A DNA stretch of 64,000 nucleotides from Larus michahellis (Eukaryota > Chordata > Aves > Charadriiformes > Laridae), in assembly GCF_964199755.1 (NCBI RefSeq), contig NC_133907.1, positions 6,143,001 through 6,207,000 of the forward strand. Reading direction: 5' to 3'. Under the pieces are notes generated by a model, which was not told where the DNA came from, did not search any database, and was given only the letters and a program-made list of their open reading frames with translations. Positions 1 through 31,800 of this stretch are shown in pieces; positions within the stretch are counted from its first letter, which is position 1, and each line of letters begins with the position of its first letter. The position numbers and the translations under genes are program-made.

Positions 1-563
1 GGGGGCTGCCCTGACCCCAGGCCTCAGCATCCCTTGGGGATGTGTCGGCCCCGCAGGTGCAGGATCTGCACCACTGCACACCCCGAGCCGTGTGCCCGGT
101 CCCGGGGCTGCACCGGCGGCCGGGTGCGGGGGCCGGTGTGGGATGCGGATGCCGGTGTGGGGTGCGGAGGCTGACGGCGGGGTGCGGGGGCCGATGCGGG
201 GTGCGGGGCCGTCCCGCCCGCGCCAGCCGGGTCCCGCAGCGCTGCCGTGCCCTAGTTCCTCCCCCCGCCTGGCTCAGCCGGGAGGCGGCGTGTGCTCCGC
301 TCCGCGCCCTCCCCCGCCTCGCCCCTGCCTTGCCGCTGCTCCCCTCCCCACAGCGGCGGGGGCAATGCCTCCTGCATACGTGATGAAGTGAGAGCGACCG
401 GGCTGGGCTCCGCCGGCAGCAGAGAGCCGAGAGCCCGGGCGCCTCCGCACTGCAGCCCCCTCCCACCGGCGGCGGCGGGGGGCGGCGCGGGGACGCGGCT
501 GGCTGCGGAGCGCGGCGCTCGCAGCTCCCGGGCAGCAGCGTGCGGCCGCGGGCAGCCGGCGCC
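1..563 (+). promoter_or_regulatory. SLC12A5: SLC12A5 (KCC2b) 5' flank and 5' UTR, CpG-rich
   Basis: This very GC- and CpG-rich segment runs up to the KCC2b start codon at 564. It contains degenerate GC repeats (about 120-215) and an EGR-like GCGGGGGCA at 356-364. EGR4 is known to activate the mammalian KCC2 promoter, but this match is short and could be chance. The transcription start cannot be placed. No match to the alternative KCC2a first exon was seen, so that exon probably lies upstream of the window if it exists. Confidence 0.55.
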
Positions 564-21705
<21,142 letters not shown>

Positions 21706-23374
21706 AACACGGCGCGCAAGAGAGGTTTGTCTGCACGCTGCGAGCCCCGCCACCCCTTTGCACCGTGCTCCTGGAGGGGAGGAGGGAAGGCCTGATGGCA
21801 GCTGGTGTGCAGAAACTTCACCTGGCTTTGGCCGTGCCCCTGATCTCTCCATTCGAACTGCAGCACCAGATCTTCCGGGAGCATCCAGCACCAGAGCAGC
21901 TGTTCCTCATTGCAACATCACAGCACTGCTGTCCTTGTTTATATATAAATATATACACTGTACCACGGACTGAGCACCGGAGCCCAGCGCCGACGCCACC
22001 GCCTGTCCCCGGCAGGGCCAGCCCCGCCATCAGCCCCAGCACTGCTGCTTGCAGCCCCCCAGCCGGGCAGGAGGGTGGCTGTGCCCAGACGGGCGCCTGG
22101 CCCCGCCGTGCCGCTACCCCTGCGCGGAGCTTGGCTGGACGCGCCTGTGCCCTGTGACCGCCCGCCGCTGGCGCCATGCCTCCCCGCCGAGGCGCTGGGA
22201 GAAGAGAGAGGCCACCAGCACGCTTTCCTCGCCGGACGCTCCTCTCCCCACCTCCGGCAGTGACTGGGGTTGCCTGCCATGGTGTTGCCCCCCGCCCTGC
22301 CCCGGCCACCCCTCGCCAGGATGGGCTCAGACAGCCCCACCTCGGTGCCGCTCGTCTCTGGAGGCCGTGGGCCGAGCTTGCGGAGATGCAGCGTGATGGT
22401 TTGGAGGGGGCAGAGGGTGGGGGGCAGCTGCAGGGTGGGGGGGTCGGGTGCCGGAGCTCAGCGATCCCGCGACAGCATGAACCCCGACCTGGGGTGGGTG
22501 GGTGGGGGGTGCTCACTGTCCCACTCCCCACTGACTCCAGGCTCTCTCTGCCTTGGTGCTCTCCTGGTGCTTGTGCAGCGGTCGCGGCGTGGGGCTGCGG
22601 CATGTCGGGCTGAGGAGAGGCCCCACCGTGTGCAGCGCGAGCCAGGGCCGCTCTCCGGCTGCCGTTGCTGCGTGGGTGCCGCTGACCCCCAAGGCACCAG
22701 CGCCTACTCTTGGCCTGGGTGCAGAGGAGTCCCCTCCCGTTCCCCCCTGCTCCCCAGCCACATTACACTGGGGGCTCGCAGCCCCCCGGCCACCCTGGCT
22801 GGTCCCAGCACCTACACGTGCACCTGGGTCCTCCCATGCCCCGCTGTGCTCCCTCCTGCTCCCCGGGGCTTCGCTGCTAACCCGGCCCCAGCCCCAGGTG
22901 GTCGCAGACGCCGCTGTGGGGCTGTAGGAAAGTCCGGATCTGTGGGTAGTTTTACCATATGCAAAGTCTGTTTTGGTCTTACAGGGCCAGACCCCGCAGT
23001 GAGGGGTGGCTGTAGGGGTCCCACCGCCCCCCCATCACCACAGCACTCCCTCACCCGGCTGGCCAGGGCGGCCCAGGCACTGGCCGTGTGGCCACTGCAC
23101 CCCAAAGCCCGTCCCTTCCCGCTGGCCCACGCCTCAGCAGGCAGCCCCCACGCACAGGCAGCAGGGCGCACCGGGGCAGTTCAAACACGTCTTACCTTTG
23201 GCAGCAGCTGCAGGGTCACCCCGCCCCCCCCACCCCCTGTCGTCATCGTCCCCCCAGCATCTCTCGCGCCAGAGAAACTGAGGAGCTTTTAACAAATGTG
23301 AATGGTTCCAGGAACCACGCAGGAAGCGGTGCCGAGGGCAGCCGGGGCGCCCGCCGGCGCCCGCCCTGGCCCCA

Positions 23375-23391
23375 TGTACATAGTGTACATA
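23375..23391 (+). promoter_or_regulatory. Tandem Pumilio response elements in the KCC2 3' UTR
   Basis: TGTACATA occurs at 23375-23382 and again at 23384-23391, separated by one base. Both match the PUM1/PUM2 consensus UGUANAUA perfectly on the sense strand. They sit in an AT-rich island that contrasts with the GC-rich UTR on its 5' side. Confidence 0.75.
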
Positions 23392-25926
23392 ATACAGTAC
23401 GTGTATTTTTAAAGTGATCATATTTATGTTAATAGAACCAGATGAAGTCTATATATAGAGATCTATATCTATTCTGAGAGATGCAGGGCTCTGCTAGCAC
23501 CAGGCCGTGGGGACAGAGAGCCGAGACGGGCTGCTCCCGCACCAAACGGGCGCCCGTCCGTCGCACCGAGTGCTCTGGAGCGGTGGTGAAGGCTACGGCC
23601 TTCCCCGGCCACCGGCAGCCCCTGGGAAAGGGCCAGGTCACAGCTTCATTCTCTTCTCAATTTAGCTTCTTAAGAGTTTTCAGGGAAAAGAAGTCACAGA
23701 CTTTTCTGAACTTGTTTCACAGCAGATTTGAGCTTCCACTCGAAGTGCAGCCTGCTAAGAGTTGCCCTCTCCCGGCAGTGCTGGCTGCCTTCTACCAGCT
23801 TGGCCCCAAGTGGCAGCGATTTGTCCCCCGGCCAGAGCTGAGCCCCTGTGCTGGAGCGCTCGCCCCATCGGCCCCCCCCAGACCGCTCCCCAACGCCGCC
23901 CTGCACCCCAGCAGCCTCCCGGCCGGCGCAGAGTGGCCACCACAGTGTCCCCACCGGTGGCCTGGCAGTGGCTACCTCCAGCCCCCTGCCTGCCCGTCCC
24001 TCCTGCCCGCTGAGAGCGGCCGCAGCCCTCGGCTCCTGCCTCACTGAGGGCAGGAACCTCCCTCTGCACTGGACGATTCCAGTCCCCGCTCCCTCTGCAG
24101 AGCTTCTCTATCCTCCGGGTCCAGGCCAAAGCTATTTTGGGCCGCCTGGATAAAAAGCAGTGTGTTTTTTGATATTGAGGTGTATTTTTTTGCTTTAAGA
24201 TACTACTTGGGCACACTCCCAAAACCAAAACCAAGCCCCAGCTGCACATCTGTGCCTGCTCATACCTTGCTCCTACATTTCCATCACTCCCAAAGTGCCT
24301 CCCTTCTCTCCGGCAGCAGCCCCAGCCACAGCCAGACTTTCTGCTGCGGTAGCTCGGCTATCTGCGCGGCTGCGTCGGTCTGTGTGGCAGACCCTGGTGT
24401 GGGAGCCAGTCCCAGGGGCATGGGGAGCTCAGCGTTCACAGGAGGGGACCGTCGGGGTGAGCTGAGACCTGGTTTCGGCACAGGAGCTCCAGGCTGATGA
24501 AGGGCGCAGGCGCACAGGGCAGCACTCTCTGGTCCCATCACTGCCTCACTCGCTCGGGAGCTGCTGAAAGAGCAGGCAGGCGTCTGCAAGCGAAAAGTTC
24601 CTTTCGCTTTGCGAAGGGCAGCCTCGTGGGAACCAGGATTTGCCAGTGTCTAGCTCTCTGCCCTTGGAGCTGGTCCTACAGCGCCACACGCAACCTCATG
24701 TGCTGCTGCCAGCCTCCCAAAAATTATGTGAGGCACTTCTGTAGCGAAGGGGGAGGCATGCACAGCAACCTGCCCACTCATCTCATCCCCTAGCACCACG
24801 CTTGTTGGGCCTACAACGCTTGCCAGCTGTTCTGCTTCTTTCAAAAGATGCCACCCGCTCCTTGCAGTCACCCTCTAATTCCAGCTCGGTTGTTGCCCTG
24901 CCGTGCCGCTGGGCCCGCAGCGGTGGGTGCTGCCCTGCCGCAGCGAGCCTGGTCCCCGCCTGGTCCCCTCCCACCCCAGCGCATGGAGCGGGACATCACC
25001 GGGGATCCCGGTGCAGAGGCAGGTTACGCGCAGCAGCAGCACCCGCTGCCAGCACCTACCTGTGCTGAGACAGCATCCGCCCTGGGCAGCCTCAGGGCAA
25101 AGGGCTCTTCCTTTTGGCCACAGGTAGAGGGTAGCAGGGAATGGCGTGGTCTGCAGAGCAGCGGTGAGACAGCAGCCCAGGGCACGCTTCTCCGCTGAGG
25201 GGCGTGCTTCATCGCCTCCCCAGCATCACCAACGGATCCCCCTCAGCACTTCAACCCCCGATGGTAAAGCCGCGGTGCCGGCTCCTCCAGGGAGCAGGAA
25301 GGCAAGCCCCTTCTGTCACTGCCGCTGAAAAAAAAGGCATTTCCCTTCCTCATCCTCCAGCAAGAGCAGGGGCACAGCTCTACACAGAGCCAGGGCTGTC
25401 TCGACACCCCTGCCAGGCAAAAATTGGCTGTGGCAAGAGAGGTGCTGGTTTCCGCAGCGAGTTCTCACTCGCCGTTGGCTGGAGAGGGCCAGTTTTAGCA
25501 GACAGCACTGCATGTTAGTTTACAAACCCAGCCCTGCACGTTCGGCCTCTGTGAGTGTTCAGTTTCCCCATGGAGCACCCTTCTGCTGTTCCACCTTGGT
25601 GAAGACAGTGTCCTCCTCTGGTAGACATGCAAGTTCCTCCTTGGCACATGCGCAGACACGTTTCGGTTTTTGTTCCAGACAGGAAGGTCTTGACCCCCCC
25701 CTCCCCAAGTTTGTTTCACAGACAGGCTGCTGCCGGGAGCAGCGCTGAGCAGACAGGACCCGCCGGGACAGTGGGACAGCAGCGTGGCCCGCAGCAGGTG
25801 GGGAGCACACGGCCGCCTTTGGCCAGCACGCAGCACCGGGCCGGCCATGGCGTGTCCTCCAGTTCCTGCTGCGGGAGCGGGGAGCTGCCCTGTCCCTGTC
25901 AGCCGGGCAGGAGCAGGCCCCCGCAC

Positions 25927-25927
<1 letters not shown>

Positions 25928-25954
<27 letters not shown>
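25928..25954 (+). repeat. (CAG)9 repeat in the SLC12A5 3' UTR
   Basis: Nine uninterrupted CAG units are followed by GAGGCAG. On the sense strand the transcript would carry a CAG hairpin-forming run in the distal 3' UTR. Confidence 0.9.
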
Positions 25955-25957
<3 letters not shown>

Positions 25958-26210
25958 GCAGCTCACATCGCTGCAGCCACCACGCGGTACAGGCAACGAG
26001 GCACAGGACAGCACTTAGAGGAGGCGCAGGCAGCGTCCAGCCTGGGTTGGGGTCGGTCCACGGCTGGACGAGAGGAAGGACTAAGATACTGCACAAGGGT
26101 AAGAGTTGCACTAGAAGAGTCAAGACCCTCCTCTGTGTAGCAGGACTAAAAACTAGCAGAAAGACCAAAAGGTCTGAGATTTGCTGGTTACAACACTTTC
26201 TGTGCTACAT

Positions 26211-26218
26211 GTGCAATA
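26211..26218 (+). promoter_or_regulatory. miR-25/32/92 family 8-mer seed site (proximal)
   Basis: GTGCAATA is the 8-mer complement of the seed shared by miR-25, miR-32, miR-92 and miR-363. It lies in the AT-rich distal 3' UTR. miR-92 has been reported to repress KCC2 in cerebellar granule neurons. Confidence 0.65.
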
Positions 26219-26315
26219 TATTTGTTATGAATGTTATCACAAAGTCAGTTCATTCAATAATCTTTTACTCACTGTAGCTAGATGTTCTACGTTCATTCAA
26301 GTGACTTTTATTCGA

Positions 26316-26323
26316 GTGCAATA
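26316..26323 (+). promoter_or_regulatory. miR-25/32/92 family 8-mer seed site (distal)
   Basis: This is a second exact GTGCAATA, 105 nt downstream of the first and about 90 nt before the polyadenylation signal. Sites near the UTR end tend to be effective. Confidence 0.65.
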
Positions 26324-26409
26324 TTTCAATAGACATGTAGTGACCTAGTATGCTTTGTGTTTTAGAGAATCTGTGTGCAGAGCAATGCAATTAAGTTTAA
26401 AACCTTGTA

Positions 26410-26415
26410 AATAAA
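26410..26415 (+). terminator. SLC12A5: SLC12A5 polyadenylation signal AATAAA (proximal)
   Basis: Canonical AATAAA, followed 14 nt later by a run of 21 A at 26430-26450. The genomic A-run could cause internal priming of oligo-dT cDNAs, so cDNA ends here need care. Confidence 0.65.
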
Positions 26416-26429
26416 ACAGGTTGCAAACC

Positions 26430-26450
26430 AAAAAAAAAAAAAAAAAAAAA
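26430..26450. repeat. Poly(A) tract, 21 bp
   Basis: Twenty-one consecutive A residues follow AATAAA within the SLC12A5 3' end. No target-site duplication was obvious, so there is no sign that it is the tail of a retroposed copy. Confidence 0.9.
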
Positions 26451-26639
26451 GAGTATTAGGCTTGCATTTAATTTCTGTGAGTGTTTCAGTATTGTGCATT
26501 AGGCCGCCTCAGTACAGACCCTGTGTTCTCTGTGCAGGTATTAATGGAGGAGTGGCTCCTCGGCTGTTGAATGCTCCCTGTTAATGCTTTACTGCTTTAA
26601 CTGTATTCATTTTTCTAGACTCCTGTCTGCACAAAATGC

Positions 26640-26645
26640 AATAAA
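26640..26645 (+). terminator. SLC12A5: Possible distal SLC12A5 polyadenylation signal
   Basis: A second AATAAA lies in AT-rich sequence 230 nt after the first, followed by a T-rich stretch (GATTTTATTAC). It is an equally plausible terminal signal. Confidence 0.45.
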
Positions 26646-26650
26646 TGATT

Positions 26651-27460
26651 TTATTACACCCTTCACTACTTGCACGGGAAGTTTTCACTCATTCCAGGGT
26701 CTCCACAGCTATTTTGCACTTGGCTGCTACCATTTCCATAATAAGGAGCAATAAGGGAGCAGCAGATTGCAGAGGAAATAAAACATCAGGAGAGGAAAAG
26801 CCTCTCCCAAGTGCTAAGTTCCCATGTTTAAACTCACGCAAATTTCTGATCACCCCTGCAAAGATGCTTTACCTGTCTGCAGGGCTGTGGAGACGGAAAA
26901 AGGGATCTAATAAAAAGAGACTGGAGGAGGAAAGACGGCAGACAGACATACTTCCATCCATATTGTGTAGTAACAGCAGCACGAAGCCAAGGAAGGCCAG
27001 TGCTCAATGCACAGGGACTTGTAGCCCTAATTTCATGCAGCAGTGGTACAATTAGCAGCAACTGCGGCAGGGAAACCGGGACCAGCTCGTTGCTGGCCCG
27101 AGCGCACACCCTCCTCTCCCACCACCAGCAGCCGGAGACGCTTCGGACCTCTCACACCAGCCCCCGCCACACACTGCTCCAGCACACGCATCCCTCAACG
27201 AGCACGTGGGCTGCTCTGCCCGAGATTGTCCAAATCCACTGTGCGAGAATAAGTATCTGTGAGGTACTTCAAAACCCAAGTGTTACACACCGAGACAGAC
27301 TGCAGTATTCTCACAGCGGTCACAGTAAGGTTCGCACGCTTTCTGCTTAGCATCCAGCGCAGGGCACTGTCTGACACGGGAAGAAGAGAGTCATGGCAAA
27401 CGCAGTGGAATAATGTATTCCCGTAGCACTCAAGCTGTCAAGTGTCAAAAATGCAACAAA
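26651..27460. other. Intergenic gap between the converging SLC12A5 and NCOA5 3' ends
   Basis: About 0.8 kb of moderately AT-rich sequence. No gene, RNA gene or recognised repeat was seen. A TTTATT at 26650-26655 could act as a read-through signal for minus-strand transcripts. Confidence 0.5.
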
Positions 27461-28826
27461 ACGTTTTTCCTGCCTTTTTATTAAAAAGTAATGTCCTCTT
27501 GTTAACAGCACAAAGAGAAAAAAAAAATATGCTACAACACAAACCACCTGGGACAATGAAAATCCTCTGCTCCAAGAACACTGCTTTCTCAGTTTCTTTA
27601 GGTTTTCCGCAGGAAGCCTACAGACTCTAAGAAGGCCGTGACGGGGAGGACCACAGAGTTGAGAGACGTTTTGTGTTCTGGTATCAAAGTATGTTACTGG
27701 TTAAAAACACGGTGAAGAATCACTGCCCGATTTTCCTCTCAACTGTCCGCTGCAGCTACCAAAGTGTTGAAAAAAAAAAAGTATAAAATTATGGTATTGC
27801 ATCTTGGCACTGCCTCTCCACCTTAGATGGACAAAACACCCACGGACAGTGAGGTGAAGTTTCAGAGAGCAGAAATCCCCCACCTGGTAACTGGCTGCAG
27901 GTATTCCCAAGGGAGGGCCGGCACCACATCAGCATCACCGCGGCTGAGCTGCTGGGCTACAGTAACCAACCGTCCCAAAGCAAGATTATAAGAAAAGGAA
28001 ATTTATCCACCAAATTTAACAGATTGATCTTAACACTGACTACTTGGTGTAGGAAAACTGACAGACCAGTTGAAATCTCTGCCTTGGCTGGAAGCTCTCG
28101 TGTTTCAGATCTGCCACAGGACTCTGACCAAAGCTGCCGGGATCCGTGAAGCTGGGCGAGGTGAGGAGCGTTTCTCTGCCTCACTCTGCCAGGACACGAC
28201 AGTCCAGCTACAGAAGGACCAAACGGCATGGTCCTGGGTTGCTGAGTAGTGGTCAGGCATGTACTTCATGAGTTCAGCTGCTAGTGCTATCACTGTTACT
28301 TCCCAACTGGCTTACATGCCATTAAAAGAAAAAAAAAAAAACCAAAGAAAAATAGTGCCCATTCCAAAAAGGTGGGTCTCCGAGAAGGCCCATCAGCGGA
28401 CCGCTCTGTTCAGTTCCCTATTTCCTCAAAACCACTGACCCAAAACTATACTAAGACCATTTGGCGAGACCAGACTGCACCACAATGTGAAGATGCACCA
28501 GCTACTGGGAGTGAGGAAAATTGAGGACTGTCATTGCAGCAGCTTCCGGGACCGGACAAAACAACCGATTATCCAAAGCGGCTCTTAGCACATCGTGCCG
28601 CTGAGAAAATAGAGCATACTTCCCCAAACACTGCTAACCAGACCAAGGTGAGGAAGGGCAGCGCTAGCAACAGTCACCAGCAATGCCACTGGGGGTACAC
28701 TCTCGCCAAAGTGGAGAGGACATGCATATCCAGGGGCATTTGTCCCGTGTCAAGGACAGGAGACTCTTTAAACAGCTATACGTATGGAATGGCAAAGGGA
28801 AGGGGAAAGGGCCTGACAGCTCAGCT
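27460..28826 (-). other. NCOA5: NCOA5 3' untranslated region
   Basis: This lies between the stop codon (28827-28829) and the AATAAA at 27477-27482. It contains an A-rich run near 28328-28340 on the plus strand and several short A/T runs. No alternative ORF looks real. Confidence 0.6.
27477..27482 (-). terminator. NCOA5: NCOA5 polyadenylation signal
   Basis: TTTATT on the plus strand is AATAAA on the minus strand, 1.35 kb after the NCOA5 stop codon. It is the first canonical signal noticed downstream of the stop. Confidence 0.6.
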
Positions 28827-31800
28827 TTAATAGTGTCGCTGGTAAGAACCCATAGGTTGCTGGGCTGAGGACCCTGCTCGCCCCTGGGCCACGGTTTGGC
28901 TCACTAGGTGGGAGAGTGCAGGACCACTCTGGATAAGGGTGTCCAAGGCTTTCTGTACACTAGGGTTGTCAAAGTTGATACCAGAAGATACTGGCCTTTG
29001 AGCAGGTACATTGGCAGGTGCAGGGAGGCGATTCTGGTGCTGACCATAGAGCGACTGAGCTTGTGGAGGAGCTCCAGGTCTTGGACCTGCATTTCTTGAA
29101 GGGCCTTGGAGAGCAGGAAGCTGCGTGCTTGGAGTCTGCAATCTCTGCTGAGCCTGGTTTAAATTTCCAGCGCTGATTGGTGCTGACCGGGCCTGACCGC
29201 TGGCCATGTTAGCAAAGTTCTGGTTCGGAGTGCCACCTGAAGTGCCCGCAGAGGCTGCAGAACTGCTGTTTGCTACAGCAGCTGCTGCTGCTGCTGCCCC
29301 ACTGTTGAAGAGACTGAGGATTTTTGCTTGAAGCTCCTGCTGGGGATTAGAAGAGGACGCTGGAACAGAAGGAGCAGAGACCAGAGGCTGTGAACCCTGA
29401 TGAGCCTGAGAGCTTGGAAGGCTGGACTGACTACCCAGAGATGATCCTGAAGGTGCCCCCAAAGACTGTCTTGACATGGATGCTGGGAAAGAAAGGAAAG
29501 AGGGTTAAAGCTCTGCAGAGGGGCACCTAAAGAAAACTAGTGAAACAGCCACCAAAGACACAAGCACCAATGAATACCCACGCTCTGAACAGGAGAGCTG
29601 CACAGCTCTGGGAAACCCAAACCATTCAGCAGAACTCTTGCCCTTCGTGTAGCAGCCAAACCAGTTATGGCAGTCCTGCAGTTTCCCTGAGAGAATCCAA
29701 TATAAAAGTTCTTTCACATGAAAGATCTGAATCGTCTCAGGACTCCCAAGGACACGTCCATCCCAACATAATGAGGTGCTGCGTGAGGAAGTTATGACAC
29801 TAGGACTCCTCCGCGGTCCCAGGAGTGTTTTCAGGCCCCAGCCCAGAGGTCCACAAACCACACGATCAACAGCCTTGTCTGGGGCTGAGAAACTTACCCT
29901 GCAGAGAATCAGTGCTTCCCCTCAGTAACCGTTCCTTCCGGTCTCTCAAGTAATTAATTACTTTATCAGTCTCCTCAGCAGTTAGATAGCGATTGTCTGC
30001 CAGCAGGTTCAAGAGAGTCTGAATCCCTGGAGGGTGACCTCCTCTGACACCCTCCTCCATGGGGGGTGGGCGCTCCCGCTCCTGCAGAACAGCTTCATCT
30101 GCCATCTTGGCAGCCTGCCGGGCGATTTCCTCGCGCTCCTTCTCCCGTGACTCTGTTTTGTAGCGCTCGTAATTCCTTGCCACCAGCACCATGGCATCAG
30201 CTTGGGGCATGTTGCGGTGCTCTGCACGAGGAAAAGAAACGTTTTAAGTAAACCAAAGTGGTGTTAAGAGGAGGTGTCTTGCCTCACACATACCAGCACA
30301 TCTCATTCAGCAGGCAGGCATCACTTCGGGATTGCAAGTGTAGATTTGGGAAGCATCCTAGGCTTCCCAGTTCAATTTCCTAAGCAAACAGAAGGCTCAA
30401 GTCTATCACCCAGCAAGGCCATCCTCTTCTTCTATAGCTGAGGGCTCCGAGATCATTTCCTATCAGTCCAAGAAATGTCCTTCCTGCCCCTCGCACAATT
30501 AAACGGGAAAGTAGCTCCCTCTACCTCTCATATAAATTCTCCATGCTCCCAGAGGAGACAGTTCTACCCATTCTACTGCTAAAGCCATGTACGGATCCAA
30601 AACTTGCCTTCTGAAGGCTGCTAAAGCTTCCCAGAGCAGGACAGTGATGGGAATACTTTTTGGTTCTGTACTGCCAATGCCTTAATATAGTGTGTGCGCA
30701 CGCAGGAGAGGGGGAGGAACGAAGTACTGGCTCAACGTCACATTGCTGCTTATGTTTACTACTCTGGGGCAATAAGCAGCGATCAAGTTCTTCTGTAATA
30801 CAATGAGTAACAGTCTATTCCAAATTATTATTTTTTTTTGCACTTGCCTTCTAAAATTTTTGAGGTCATTATTTCCACCTCAAAAAGCACACACCAAATA
30901 TCCCCCTGAACACAGATTTAGGCAGGAAGATGAAAAGAGAAGGCCCCTTCTCTTCACCTTCCAAAAAGTGCCCAAAGCTCTAGGCACTTTTCACACCTGC
31001 AGATAATCAAATCCCGCCACGCTTTGCCTCGTAACAGGAAACGGGTTCACTTTAACATTCATAATTAACATTGCACAAATTATGAAAGAATTCCCTGAAA
31101 CTAATGTGAATGGAAAGGTGGCCATGTGCAGTTCAGGTGAGCTTATTTAATCTCTAGAAAGAGCTGTGGATGAGCTAACGACTGGGGTTCTTATCAGATC
31201 TGATACACCATTAGGTCCAATAAAGAAGAGGAGAAGCTTCGGTGGGAGGATGGGTGTTAAATCAAAGGAGTCAGAATTAAAACCAAGGGCAGTGGAAAGC
31301 CCAGTGAAAGCGTGCACGAGCTGTATTTGTGCAGGACATGAGAGAACCCTCCTTTCACATCTGCACCAGATGTTAAAGGACACCTGGCTTCTTCAGTCCG
31401 TAAGCACACAAAAAACAGGGACTGTGCATTCAGAAGTTTACTCTCCCAGACGAACCTCACAAAACATTACTTGAGAACACAGTAAGGGAGAAATAACCTG
31501 ATCAGAGCAAAAGGCTGCTTTCTGAGATCACATTCTGACAGTTTTTTAATGCCTACACCCACCCTCACGCTTACAACAACCAAGTCACAGCCTGACATGG
31601 AAAGTGATGTGACAAGTGTAAATGGTGCTAAAATGCTAAAAAGGTGGAGCACGTACCCCAAATCACTTTGTAGTTGTATCTTTTTATAACTCTTCCCAGT
31701 TTCACAATCAGACCGTTACCTTCACCAAATATACTATCCTTATTCTGTTTTCCTTAAATCACATTTGCTTTTAAAATCTGCCCTGTAATTTCTCACATTC

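Larger units (their letters stand above)
21706..26645 (+). other. SLC12A5: SLC12A5 3' untranslated region
   Basis: It runs from the stop codon (TGA 21703-21705) to AATAAA at 26410, or to a second AATAAA at 26640. GC-rich as far as about 22.9 kb, it becomes mixed with AT-rich islands, notably 23375-23480 (tandem TGTACATA, then TATATATAGAGATCTATATC) and 26150-26420. It carries a CAG repeat at 25928. No upstream AATAAA was seen, so a single long UTR of 4.7-4.9 kb is the simplest reading. The apparent open frames inside it lack family features. Confidence 0.75.

Noticed and set aside
1-563. Alternative first exon of the KCC2a isoform
   Set aside because: No peptide resembling the KCC2a N-terminus (S-R-R-F-T-V) is readable with a donor site here.
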